NCBI GenBank assembly: GCA_006503475.1
Contig: RSEH01000096.1
Span: 62,001 to 126,000 of the forward strand
Direction: 5' to 3'
DNA from: Stentor roeselii
Taxonomy: Eukaryota > Ciliophora > Heterotrichea > Heterotrichida > Stentoridae
DNA length: 64,000 bases
Within the stretch, counting starts at the first letter, position 1. Each line of letters begins with the position of its first letter. The position numbers were made by a program, and so were the translations under genes. The notes beneath the pieces were generated by a model. It was given only the letters and a program-made list of their open reading frames with translations, did not search any database and was not told where the DNA came from. Of the stretch, positions 47,118 to 56,695 are shown piece after piece.

Positions 47118-48080
47118 ATGGACTTCATCAAACAAGACAGAGAAATTTTAGAAGCACCTTCAGACGGAATCACCCGAGTAGCCTTCACTTCAACAGGCGA
47201 CTTCTTCCTCGCCACAAGCTGGGATTCAACAGTTTCTCTTTATAACACAAATTCAGCCACCCTGTCAAATCGAGTCACTTTAAACGCGGCATTGTTGGAC
47301 TGTGCAGTGACAGGCGACGACACTTGTGTCGTCGGAGGACTTGACCGGCATGTGTCTTTAATAAACGTTGTGAAGGGTGAGGTGAAAAGTTTAGGTGACC
47401 ATGACGACGCGGTTCGATGTTTGAGGTTTTACTCAAGAGCCAACTTGGTTGTCTCTGGGTCTTGGGACCGCACTGTCAGGACTTGGGACTTGAGGAGCGC
47501 CTCGCATTGGACTGGAACTGTTTCAGTCGGGGGAAAGGTTTACGCGATGGGGTTGAGTGAAAGTTTGAATTGTTTGGTGCTGTCGACTGACAGGACTGAT
47601 TTGGTCTTGTATGACTTGAGGAACATGTCAGAAGCTATTGAAAGGAAAGAGTCGCCTTTGAAGTACCAGACTCGTTGTATTGAAGTCAACCCTGACGGCC
47701 TTAGTTATGCTGTCGGGTCTATTGAAGGAAGAGTCGGAATTCAGTATTTCAACCCGGCCCCTGAGGTCCAGGCAAAAACTTATGCATTTAAATGTCATCG
47801 AAAAGAAGATATGGGAAATGTTGTCGTTTATCCTGTTAACTGTATTTCGTATAATACTGTCAATGGATTCTTTGTCACTGGAGGTAGTGACAGCTTTGTG
47901 AACCTTTGGGATGGGGAAAATAAGAAAAGGATCTGGAAACTTAAACAGTACCCAAGTGCTATCTCGTCTATTGCCTTTAGTCAAAGTGGAAAACAACTGG
48001 CTATTGCATGTTCGTATATGTATGAAGAAGGGGATATTCCTAATCAGCCTCCTGTTAAGTTGTTTATTAAGGATATGTGA
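47118..48080 (+). CDS. BUB3: BUB3, WD40 spindle-checkpoint protein
   Basis: 320 residues with WD40 repeats over the whole length: LATSWDSTVSLY, VSGSWDRTVRTWDLR and FVTGGSDSFVNLWD among them. The end YAFKCHRKED, YPVNCISYN, AFSQSGKQLAIACSYMYEEGD is the signature of BUB3 and distinguishes it from general WD40 proteins. BUB3 brings BUB1 and BUBR1 to unattached kinetochores. RAE1 is the nearest alternative but has a different C-terminal block. Stop TGA. Confidence 0.92.
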   Translation: MDFIKQDREILEAPSDGITRVAFTSTGDFFLATSWDSTVSLYNTNSATLSNRVTLNAALLDCAVTGDDTCVVGGLDRHVSLINVVKGEVKSLGDHDDAVRCLRFYSRANLVVSGSWDRTVRTWDLRSASHWTGTVSVGGKVYAMGLSESLNCLVLSTDRTDLVLYDLRNMSEAIERKESPLKYQTRCIEVNPDGLSYAVGSIEGRVGIQYFNPAPEVQAKTYAFKCHRKEDMGNVVVYPVNCISYNTVNGFFVTGGSDSFVNLWDGENKKRIWKLKQYPSAISSIAFSQSGKQLAIACSYMYEEGDIPNQPPVKLFIKDM

Positions 48081-48099
48081 GTTGAGGTATTATTTTAGT

Positions 48100-48444
48100 A
48101 TGGATTTCAAGGATAGGGTCATTTGGACTCGACAGGTCATGTCACCCAAACTCAACTCGTATCCTGCTTCAGAGAAAAATTGGCAGAATTGCTTGAGGGT
48201 CAAGAAGAAAAAAGTGGAATACTCGGATTATTATTTGAATAAGGCTAATTCGGGCACTGTTGCTTTAGCGAATAGAATTATTGCAAAACGTGCTAGTTTG
48301 GATGGAAGAGATCTCACTGGAATAACAAGGGATTTCATGGGTCAGGATTTTATTATGAAAAAAATTGAATCTTTGGCAACTGCTTCTTCTATTAGGAAAG
48401 ATCGGGGAAATAGAACATGCAGTGTGAAAGTTAGACGGAAGTAA
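48100..48444 (+). CDS. Small basic protein
   Basis: 114 residues starting at ATG 48100, 19 bases after the BUB3 stop. Basic, with VKKKKVEYSDYYLNK and a basic end (VRRK). The same frame runs further upstream inside BUB3, but that part is a shadow. No domain recognised; the short gap suggests a separate small gene and not a BUB3 exon, as no intron joins them. Confidence 0.6.
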   Translation: MDFKDRVIWTRQVMSPKLNSYPASEKNWQNCLRVKKKKVEYSDYYLNKANSGTVALANRIIAKRASLDGRDLTGITRDFMGQDFIMKKIESLATASSIRKDRGNRTCSVKVRRK

Positions 48445-48910
48445 AAGCTTTTGTTTTGTGTTTAATATTTTGGAATTAGGTTGGTTTAGGACTTTGAAAG
48501 GTATAGGCTTAAGTTAGAGATATTATGTTTAATATCAGGAATTGAATTTTCTTAGTATCGATTTTTAGAGAGAGTTAGAAGACCGAAATAATTTAGATGT
48601 AGTGCTATGATCTGGAATTTCCCAATTGGCCAATCTCAAAACAATCCCTAACAATCACCAAGATATAAAATACCCTAAAAATCTTACTCTCATTGCTCAA
48701 CACAATAACTATTCGATTGATAACAGCCTGAAATCAATAAAAATCCTAATATTTAAAACCCCATAAAATCCCAAAAAAATCCCATAAAACTAAAATTTCC
48801 CACAAATCACTCAATCTCCAAAAAAACCCCATAATCCCAATATTTCACAAACCACTCCCTGCAATATCCTATTCATCTGAAATCTCACCTATCTCCAACA
48901 TGGTTAATAA
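48445..48910. promoter_or_regulatory. Intergenic region; A/C-rich upstream tract of the aminopeptidase gene
   Basis: No gene. 48445-48600 is G/T-rich (the 3' side of the upstream gene). From about 48620 to 48910 the coding strand is G-poor with repeated ATCCCATAAAA, AATCCCAAAA and CTCCAA words, the same composition as upstream of the UPF1-like gene. Probable promoter/5' leader; inferred. Confidence 0.4.
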
Positions 48911-51532
48911 ATGGCTGATCACGGTGAACTCTACAGACTGACCCAGCAAGAAGCTCAACTGCGGGGTTCAATCGTATCAAACGTGAAGTACGACTTACGA
49001 CAGACCCTAAGTAAATCCGAGTCATACGCAGGGCACCTGCTTGTTTCTTTCACCTCTTCAGACGACTGCTCTTCTCTCTGGCTGGACTTCAAAGGTTCAA
49101 AAGTGGACTCACTGACAGTGAACTCAACAGTAATCGAAGTAGTCCACAAGAACAACCAGATAAGACTAGGCCAAGTGCGCAAAGGTGAAAACCTCGTCGA
49201 AATCGTTTTTCACAACAAATACTCAAGAGACGGTCTCGGACTTCACTATTTCAAAGACCCAGAAGACCAAGAGGTTTATCTTTACACCCAATTCGAACCT
49301 TTTTCAGCAAATCGCATGTTTCCCTGCTTTGACCAACCTGACCTCAAGGCTTTATTCGACTTTGTCGTAAAGGCTCCAGCTTCTTGGAAAGTGATTTCAA
49401 ATGAAAATGCAGTTAAAGTAGCAAAAGAATATGAAAGACCGATGCCTGTTGTTGAAGGGTATTCAAGTGATGAAGAAGAACTTGTTCATGTCTTTCCTGG
49501 GAAGTTTAGACTTAGCACTTATCTTTATGCGCTTTGTGCTGGGGCTTATGTCGAACACCGACATGATCAGAATGAGGTTGGACTGCCTTTGGGACTTTAT
49601 TGTCGCAAATCGATGGATAAGTATTTGGTTCCTGAAAGGTATTTTCATTGGACTGTTGAAGGGCAGAAGTTTTATAAAGAGTTTTTTGATTTTCCTTATC
49701 CTTTTAGTAAGTATGACCAGGTTTTTGTTCCTGAGTTCAATATGGGAGCTATGGAAAATGTTGGATGTGTCACTTATAGGGATCAGTATATTTTTAAAGA
49801 CCCTCCATCTGATGTGCAGCTTCATCGGGTTTGTAATACCTTTCTTCATGAAATGGCTCACATGTGGTTCGGTAACCTAGTAACAATGAAGTGGTGGGAC
49901 GATCTCTGGCTAAACGAGAGTTTCGCGACATTCATGTCATCCCTAGCAATAGACACTCAATTATCCAGTCAATTCCCAGCAGCATGGCGAGAGTTCCTAG
50001 GTTCCAAAGGCTGGGGTTACGCGACGGACCAGCTAAGCACGACCCATCCAATAAGCACCCCAGTGGGTTCAACAACAGAGACAGAAACGAACTTCGACGG
50101 CATTTCTTACTCAAAAGGCTCGGCAGTGCTAAAACAACTTTACTTCTTAGTCGGAGGCAATGTCTTCCAAAGGGCCATGGGGAGGTACATGAAAAGGTTC
50201 CAGTTCAACAATGCGGAATTCGGAGACCTCATCAAATTCATCGGCGCTGCTGCTTTTGAAGACGGAAACAGTCTTGATATTCAAGCATGGGCGGCTAGCT
50301 GGATTCTCACTGCTGGACTTAATGAACTTAGACCTTGTGTCAGTTATAATGATGGAAAAATCGAACAACTTGTCATTGAACAGACTCCGGCTTTGTCAGC
50401 ACATGCGACTTTAAGGAACCATACGATTATTGTAGAAGCTTTTGATCATGAACTTAGAAGTGTTAAAAAAGTCAAGGTTTTAGTCAAGGCTCAGTCACAG
50501 ACAACTGTTGAAGAACTTGCAGGTGTTCAGGCTTCTGTCGTTATTCTTAATGTGGAGGACTGGGGATATTGCAAGATTAGAATTGATGAAGCGTCGTTGA
50601 CTCACTTGAAGAAAAACTTGATTAAAATCGAGGATCCTTTAACACGTCAATTGGTGTATCGAGCACTGTGGGACATGGTACGTGATATAAAACTCTCAGC
50701 AGTTGAATTCGTTGAATTCGTGATTCAACAGTTCCCACATGAGACAGATTCAGGAATCGCGAACTATTCCCTTGAAATCACGAATGCAGCACTTTACAAC
50801 TACATCCCTTCATGCATCTACAAAGAGACACTTGCCCATCAAGTCTTTTCAATGATCTTATCACGGATTCAAGGCCCTTTAAGCAAAGAGTCTTCAATGA
50901 TTTACCAAAAAGCTTTGAAACTTTTCATCTATCATCCTGACGACATTAAACTTGCCCTTAACTGGGTAGAGCAGAAGTCAACAAACATTGAAAACTTTAC
51001 ATTAGGCCAACTAGACCGTTGGTCAATTATCAAGAAATTTTCAGGGATTTCATCAGAAGCTGCAAAATACGTCGCTGCTGAAGTTGAACACGATTTATCT
51101 GACACTGGAAGACTTTCTAAACTTTACTGTGAGTCAGCTTATCCTGACAAGGCGAACAAGGAACGTGTTTGGACTGAAATCATGGAAAATGGGGAAAAAC
51201 TCAGCAGATATGAACGAGAAAGCATCATGTCTGGGTTCAATGTCGAAAGGCAGAGGGAAGTACTTGAAGAATTCGGGCAGAAGTTCTTTGATATTGTGTT
51301 AAACGTCGTCGCTGAAAGAGATAAAGAGTTTTATATTGATTTCACCAGTCATTTAATCCCCACCTTCATGGAGGACGTCTGGGTCATTGAGAAAATGGAA
51401 GAAATCATACCAAAGTTCCCTGAAGATAAATTCGAAGTCGTCAGGGAAATGAAGGAAGCAGCGGAGTATTTGAGGAAGTTCAAAAATGGAAAAGAACTCT
51501 CTAGAAGTTATATCAATGCTAATGGGTATTAA
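48911..51532 (+). CDS. M1 family aminopeptidase, puromycin-sensitive type
   Basis: 873 residues, the normal length. The exopeptidase motif GAMEN lies in NMGAMENVG, and the zinc site is HEMAHMWFGNLVTMKWWDDLWLNESFA (written here in pieces: HEMAH, then NE): the two His of HExxH and the later Glu bind zinc. An N-terminal beta-saddle and a C-terminal helical half (ERAP1_C) are present. It has no signal peptide, so it is cytosolic, like puromycin-sensitive aminopeptidase, removing N-terminal residues from peptides after proteasome cleavage. All catalytic residues are visible. Confidence 0.94.
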   Translation: MADHGELYRLTQQEAQLRGSIVSNVKYDLRQTLSKSESYAGHLLVSFTSSDDCSSLWLDFKGSKVDSLTVNSTVIEVVHKNNQIRLGQVRKGENLVEIVFHNKYSRDGLGLHYFKDPEDQEVYLYTQFEPFSANRMFPCFDQPDLKALFDFVVKAPASWKVISNENAVKVAKEYERPMPVVEGYSSDEEELVHVFPGKFRLSTYLYALCAGAYVEHRHDQNEVGLPLGLYCRKSMDKYLVPERYFHWTVEGQKFYKEFFDFPYPFSKYDQVFVPEFNMGAMENVGCVTYRDQYIFKDPPSDVQLHRVCNTFLHEMAHMWFGNLVTMKWWDDLWLNESFATFMSSLAIDTQLSSQFPAAWREFLGSKGWGYATDQLSTTHPISTPVGSTTETETNFDGISYSKGSAVLKQLYFLVGGNVFQRAMGRYMKRFQFNNAEFGDLIKFIGAAAFEDGNSLDIQAWAASWILTAGLNELRPCVSYNDGKIEQLVIEQTPALSAHATLRNHTIIVEAFDHELRSVKKVKVLVKAQSQTTVEELAGVQASVVILNVEDWGYCKIRIDEASLTHLKKNLIKIEDPLTRQLVYRALWDMVRDIKLSAVEFVEFVIQQFPHETDSGIANYSLEITNAALYNYIPSCIYKETLAHQVFSMILSRIQGPLSKESSMIYQKALKLFIYHPDDIKLALNWVEQKSTNIENFTLGQLDRWSIIKKFSGISSEAAKYVAAEVEHDLSDTGRLSKLYCESAYPDKANKERVWTEIMENGEKLSRYERESIMSGFNVERQREVLEEFGQKFFDIVLNVVAERDKEFYIDFTSHLIPTFMEDVWVIEKMEEIIPKFPEDKFEVVREMKEAAEYLRKFKNGKELSRSYINANGY

Positions 51533-51574
51533 TCATTAAGTTAGGATAGTTCGCAAAATCATATTTAGATATAA

Positions 51575-54500
51575 ATGTTCTGGCTTTTATTCAAGTTTAC
51601 CTTTGCGGTTGCTACTTGTTGTTTTCAATGCACCGGATTTGGGAATGATGGAAAAGATTGTCTTCTGTGTAACTCGGGATATGTCGTTCAGGGAAATTAT
51701 TGTGCATTGCAGTGTGCTTCTGGGTTTTCAGAAAGTTCTGGTATATGTGAACTTACAGGAAATGATGAGTTGGTTAATACTTTCTTTGCCTCGGACTGGA
51801 CATATACAGAAAGCACAATTGGTGAATTTCAAGCTCCAGTAAGTGATTTCTACGAGGACTCCAGTTTCATTCCAACATCAGATCGCGGGTTCTACACAAG
51901 TGCATCTTCATCCCTTTCCTCAACCAATACCTATTCCCTATCAGGGACCTTTTCCTTGAAACTTCAGTTTCTAGTCTTATCAGACGGTACAATCCTATCA
52001 TTCCAATCATTTTTCGAAATTACCTTCGATTCAGGTTCATTAAAAATCAATCTAAAACTTTATTCACAATCATCAGACACTTCAGAAACCCACTTAATAA
52101 CAATTCAATCAACTTACGACGAGTGGATCACCCTCTACCTGGAAGTAAAACAACCTTCAGGCGAATCCACCGAATTAACCTGGTCCTCAGGTTCAATAAG
52201 CGACAGTCTTTCTATTTCCAATTCAGAGCCATTAAAAACCTCTCCAGAAGTCCTTTATTTAGGAGACCCTTCTCACTCTTCATCTTTTCAAGGATTTATC
52301 TGGAGGGTTAAATTAAGCAATTTTTTTGACTCTTCAGTTTTGCCTGATGTTAATTCAAATACTTGTGGATTTCTGCAGTACTTTGATGGAGACGTCTGTG
52401 GTAATTGTAAAGACTCCTGTGGAGTCAGGGTCAACTGTTGGAATGGCGAAACCTGCAGTGCCTGTCCTTTTGAACAGTGCTATCCTTGCTCGGGGTTTGA
52501 GTTGGAGGACTGTTTGGGGTGCTCTAATGGAGAAACTTCTCCTTATTGTTGTGATGTTTTTTGTGTTAGTTGCTCGACTTTGGATAGTTGTAGTGTCTGT
52601 CAAGAGGGGAAGGTCTTGATTGATGGATTTTGCTTGATTGGGGTTCCTTATGGACTTACTGACTACAGTGTTGGTAATTGTGTTGAAGTCTTCTCGATTG
52701 TGTTTGATTTGATGGACTTCGGACAGTATGAGGGATTTGTAACTGGAGAGTCGGAAGAGACGTTTTTTTACTTTCGTGATGCTGAGTCGGATGATCCTGT
52801 ACCTGTGAGAGGTCGAGGAATTTACTTTGATGGTGTAGGGTACTTGAAGTTTGATGAGTCTGTCATTATTGCTCATGTCTTTACATTGATTATGCTTCTT
52901 AGACCCGACTCAGTCTCTCAAACAACAATTTTTTCAATTCCAGACTATCTAACAATCAGCACTTCAGATCCAATAGTGAAGCTTTTTCTTACATGTTTCA
53001 ATGGGTCCTCATCAACACAAGAATTAAATTGGGGTGGTCTATATATTCCGAATTCATGGCATTACTTGACTGTGAGCACATCAGTCTCCTACAAAGAAAC
53101 CTGGGTGTCTGTTTATATTGATTCAGTCCTTTATTCAAAGTCTGCAGTTGGAGTCCTTCGAATGAACCCTGCTTCTCTTTTTGTAGGTTCTGGACCTGGT
53201 GAAAACTTTCAAGGATTTTTGTACTCTTTTCAACTGTTTCAAGGATCCGCGGCAGATCAGAGGCCTCAAAGTATTTCGTTTTGCACTGGAGGTGATGATA
53301 GTGCAGGATCTTGTGTTGTTAATTGTGAAATTGGACGTTTTTTGAATGGCGGAGGTAACTGTGAAGAATGTAGTCAAGACTGCTCTTTGATTTGTTTTAA
53401 GAATGAATGCCAGCCTTGCAACCAAACAAGCTGCGGTAATTGTTCAGGTTTTGGGTCAGGGAAATGCAGCAGCTGTAATTCCGGAACCTATTTAAACGAA
53501 GGAATTTGTTCCAACTGTCCAGCCCATTGTTCAAAATGTGAAAGCGATTCAAAATGCACAATATGCGATTCAGGTTTTGACTTAAAAAACCATCTCTGTA
53601 TCTGTTCAAACGGCGGTAATATAGACCAATCAACAGGTATCTGCACAGTGACCTGCAGAACTTCATGTTTTTCGCCATGCGAATCATGCGACATATGCCA
53701 ATTCGTCGGTTGCAGTTCATGTCCAGCAGGTTTATTCATTCTTTCCTCAACATGCACTGAATGTCCATTAGGCTACATAATAAAAGGAAAAGACTGCATA
53801 TTACAATACGAGCTTGTTTTTGACATGAAATTCGACACATTATCAGGTATCGTCTACGACAGCAAGAGCAACATTCCAGGAATCACAGGAAATTCTTCAA
53901 AGTTTTACCCAGACTTCGAACCAAACGACCCTATCCCCAGTCGAAACCGCGGTTTTTACTTTGACGGGGAAAATGACATGATTCGTCTCCCTGAGCATGA
54001 AAAGTCTTCAGAAACTCTGACATTTTCGCCGGAGTTCACAATTGAAATCTGGTTTTTTCCTCAAAGTTTAGAAGGTTCTTTATTCTGCAAACAGTCACTC
54101 TCAACCCTCTCAGTGATTCTCGAGGTGTATATCTCTTCAGGGTCTTTGTTTTTCCAGGCGATGATGTCGAATAACAGTCTTTCTCTCTCTGAAATCGCAG
54201 AACTATCAAAAAACGAGTGGAACTATTTCAGCTTGACCTTTAAACTTTCCTCTCCAGGTAACTTTGAAGTTTGGTTTAACCTGAACTCTTGGATATCAAG
54301 TCTTCCTACGACAGACCACGTTGTCGACCAGTTCTCGTCAACATCTGCGACAATAGCCTCTAAGTTGAGTACTTCTGAATCATACAACAGTTTTTTTCAT
54401 GGCTTCATCTACCAGGTCAAGGTTTTCAACAAGGCTCAGACTTACCCTGTCAAATATAATGAAAAATGTGGAAAAACTTGCTCAGTCTGTGCGGCTTCAG

Positions 54501-56683
54501 GACTCTGCCTTGTGCCCTGCAAGTTTCAGGAGTACCTGGACGGGTCTTGCAAAAGTTGTGGAAGTTGCACTTTTGGGTGCTCGAGTAATATGGACAACTG
54601 CAGCTTCTGTCTTGACTCGCTTTGCTTGAAGTGTGCAGAACTTGATAGATGTGAAACTTGTATTGAAAATGCTGAGTTAAATCGAACTTGCAAATGTAAA
54701 ACAGGATTTTTTTCTAAGGATTTTCAATGTTTTGAATGTGGAAAAACTTTTTTTAACTGTTTGGAATGTGATGTGGATTATTGTACTCGGTGTGATAAAG
54801 GATTTTCGTTGATTCAGGAAAAATGCTTCAGATGTCCTGAGAGGTGCTTGGAGTGCAATGAAAGTTCATGTCTTCAATGTGAAAATTTCAGTTATTTAAA
54901 GGAAGGTTCGTGTTTTTGCTTTCAGGGATATGAAGGGATTTACTGTGATTATGTCGGGTTTTATTTAACCATTTTCAATAAAAGTGACTTAGAGTTTTCC
55001 TTGGTTTTTTCAGAAGACTTGGAAAATAACTTAACAAGTTCTCAACTTGAACTGAAAATCAAGAAAAAAAAAATCGACTTCAAATTAGAAAAGTGGACTA
55101 GCAATGAATACACCTTACAAGTCCTTCCTGATTTTTCTATCACTGAAGGCTCGATCTTAGAAATAAAAATATTAACAGAAGTTATTTCAGTGAATGGAAC
55201 CATTTTAAACTCAACAACATACGAAGTCTCTTTATCTAGCTACCGAAAATCAGGGTCTGACGAAGGTTACAAGGAAATAAAACTCATTTACGAGTACATC
55301 TGCTACGCTTTGGTCCCTTTTATTATTCTTTCAGTCGCTCACCTGAAGAATATCCCCGCACTTTGGAACTTCCTGAACTACCTTCAACTTACCAGCTACA
55401 TCTACCTCCTCAACCTTCCCTTCTCTAAATACACCAAAGGACTCTTGTTAGGTCTACGAAAATATTCAGCTTTTCCAAGCATTTTCTTTGAAATCCCTGG
55501 AAATTCTCATTCATTTTCAAGACTTTCTGATTTCGGCTTCGAAAGTAACTCTTTCCTGAAAAATGTTGGAAGTTTTTTAACGATTTTCTTGATTTTTCTG
55601 TTGTTTTTTAGTTTTTTGAAAGTTTTGAACGTCTTTTTAATGAAACAAAAAATGTATGACTATTCAAGCAAGGTTCTGCGAGTTTTAACGTCTTTTAAAT
55701 ACAATTTTTTTATCAGGTTCATCATTCAGACCTATCTTGAATTTCTTTGTGCGGGGCTTGTTGGCCTTTTTACTTCAGGATTTCAGGAAGGCTCTCAAAT
55801 TCTTAATTTCTTGGTTTCTTTTGTGATGATGGTGAGAAATAATCAGGCTGCTTATATTTTAATCCTTCCAGGGCTGTTTTTGTTGACGCTTTACAAGAGA
55901 AAACAGATTTTTGATGGCGATTTGTTGTTTTTAGAGAAGTTTGGATCTTTTTTCACTGAATTTCGCAGAGAAGCTGGAGAGATCAAGTTGTTGTTTTATG
56001 TGATTTTCATGATTCGTCGACTTGCTTTTTTGGTTTTGGTTCTGTTTTTTGATGAGGAGCCTTTGGCCCAGTTGATAATTTTCGTTTGTTTCAATATTGG
56101 AGTAATTTTTATTCAGTTTTTTTTAGTACTTGTTTTGAAAAAACCTTTTCAAGTTACAGCTTTAAACAACTTTGGAATAATATCTGAGACTATCTTGGTA
56201 CTTGTGCCTGTTGTTTTAATCAGTTATTGCTTTGAAATTTCATCTTCTGTCAAACACGCTATTGATATCTTTGTTTTCACTCTTTTAAACATTTTGATAC
56301 TGGGAGTTATTATCCCGAGTTTATACGGCACTTTCAAAAAGTTTACAGATAAAAAGCAAGCCGCAGTCATTAAAATTCATGCTGCTTTCGATGACAGGTC
56401 AAGCGTCATTATTCATGAAGAGCGGAAGTCAAATGCAAGTATTTCTGACTTTCCTATGCTCAATTCTCCTGATATGTCATTTACAAGTCATAAAGAAATC
56501 GACTTGACACCGAACATGGACTTTTCTTTTATGAATAAACAAAGAGATATTCCGAGGAATAGTTTAGTTTCTCCTGATATGTCATTCACTAGTCATCAAG
56601 AAATGGAAAGGATGGGTGATGTGGAGTTTTCTTTTATGAATAAACCGAAAAGTGTTTCGAGAAATAGTTTTATTCAAGATTAA
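51575..56683 (+). CDS. Giant multi-pass surface protein with LamG-like and Cys-rich modules
   Basis: 1702 residues, single exon. A signal peptide opens it (FWLLFKFTFAVATCC). Three laminin-G/concanavalin-like domains follow at about 60-262, 365-575 and 755-965; each starts with a phrase such as DRGFY or NRGFYFDG. They alternate with Cys-rich furin/EGF-like blocks at about 15-58, 263-355, 575-750 and 970-1130. A beta-rich juxtamembrane part precedes a membrane region of about seven to nine segments (about 1225-1620). The cytosolic tail carries a 35-residue tandem repeat. The layout recalls protist surface receptors with GFR-like Cys repeats; ligand and signal are unknown. Confidence 0.85.
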   Translation: MFWLLFKFTFAVATCCFQCTGFGNDGKDCLLCNSGYVVQGNYCALQCASGFSESSGICELTGNDELVNTFFASDWTYTESTIGEFQAPVSDFYEDSSFIPTSDRGFYTSASSSLSSTNTYSLSGTFSLKLQFLVLSDGTILSFQSFFEITFDSGSLKINLKLYSQSSDTSETHLITIQSTYDEWITLYLEVKQPSGESTELTWSSGSISDSLSISNSEPLKTSPEVLYLGDPSHSSSFQGFIWRVKLSNFFDSSVLPDVNSNTCGFLQYFDGDVCGNCKDSCGVRVNCWNGETCSACPFEQCYPCSGFELEDCLGCSNGETSPYCCDVFCVSCSTLDSCSVCQEGKVLIDGFCLIGVPYGLTDYSVGNCVEVFSIVFDLMDFGQYEGFVTGESEETFFYFRDAESDDPVPVRGRGIYFDGVGYLKFDESVIIAHVFTLIMLLRPDSVSQTTIFSIPDYLTISTSDPIVKLFLTCFNGSSSTQELNWGGLYIPNSWHYLTVSTSVSYKETWVSVYIDSVLYSKSAVGVLRMNPASLFVGSGPGENFQGFLYSFQLFQGSAADQRPQSISFCTGGDDSAGSCVVNCEIGRFLNGGGNCEECSQDCSLICFKNECQPCNQTSCGNCSGFGSGKCSSCNSGTYLNEGICSNCPAHCSKCESDSKCTICDSGFDLKNHLCICSNGGNIDQSTGICTVTCRTSCFSPCESCDICQFVGCSSCPAGLFILSSTCTECPLGYIIKGKDCILQYELVFDMKFDTLSGIVYDSKSNIPGITGNSSKFYPDFEPNDPIPSRNRGFYFDGENDMIRLPEHEKSSETLTFSPEFTIEIWFFPQSLEGSLFCKQSLSTLSVILEVYISSGSLFFQAMMSNNSLSLSEIAELSKNEWNYFSLTFKLSSPGNFEVWFNLNSWISSLPTTDHVVDQFSSTSATIASKLSTSESYNSFFHGFIYQVKVFNKAQTYPVKYNEKCGKTCSVCAASGLCLVPCKFQEYLDGSCKSCGSCTFGCSSNMDNCSFCLDSLCLKCAELDRCETCIENAELNRTCKCKTGFFSKDFQCFECGKTFFNCLECDVDYCTRCDKGFSLIQEKCFRCPERCLECNESSCLQCENFSYLKEGSCFCFQGYEGIYCDYVGFYLTIFNKSDLEFSLVFSEDLENNLTSSQLELKIKKKKIDFKLEKWTSNEYTLQVLPDFSITEGSILEIKILTEVISVNGTILNSTTYEVSLSSYRKSGSDEGYKEIKLIYEYICYALVPFIILSVAHLKNIPALWNFLNYLQLTSYIYLLNLPFSKYTKGLLLGLRKYSAFPSIFFEIPGNSHSFSRLSDFGFESNSFLKNVGSFLTIFLIFLLFFSFLKVLNVFLMKQKMYDYSSKVLRVLTSFKYNFFIRFIIQTYLEFLCAGLVGLFTSGFQEGSQILNFLVSFVMMVRNNQAAYILILPGLFLLTLYKRKQIFDGDLLFLEKFGSFFTEFRREAGEIKLLFYVIFMIRRLAFLVLVLFFDEEPLAQLIIFVCFNIGVIFIQFFLVLVLKKPFQVTALNNFGIISETILVLVPVVLISYCFEISSSVKHAIDIFVFTLLNILILGVIIPSLYGTFKKFTDKKQAAVIKIHAAFDDRSSVIIHEERKSNASISDFPMLNSPDMSFTSHKEIDLTPNMDFSFMNKQRDIPRNSLVSPDMSFTSHQEMERMGDVEFSFMNKPKSVSRNSFIQD
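56465..56680 (+). repeat. Two-copy 105-base tandem repeat encoding the receptor tail
   Basis: Each unit codes for SPDMSFTSH, a variable linker, FSFMNK and a basic end with RNS. The units start at about 56465 and 56570, exactly 105 bases (35 codons) apart. Conserved residues with diverged linkers suggest selection on a short linear motif. Confidence 0.85.
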
Positions 56684-56695
56684 CTAGTTTAATAA

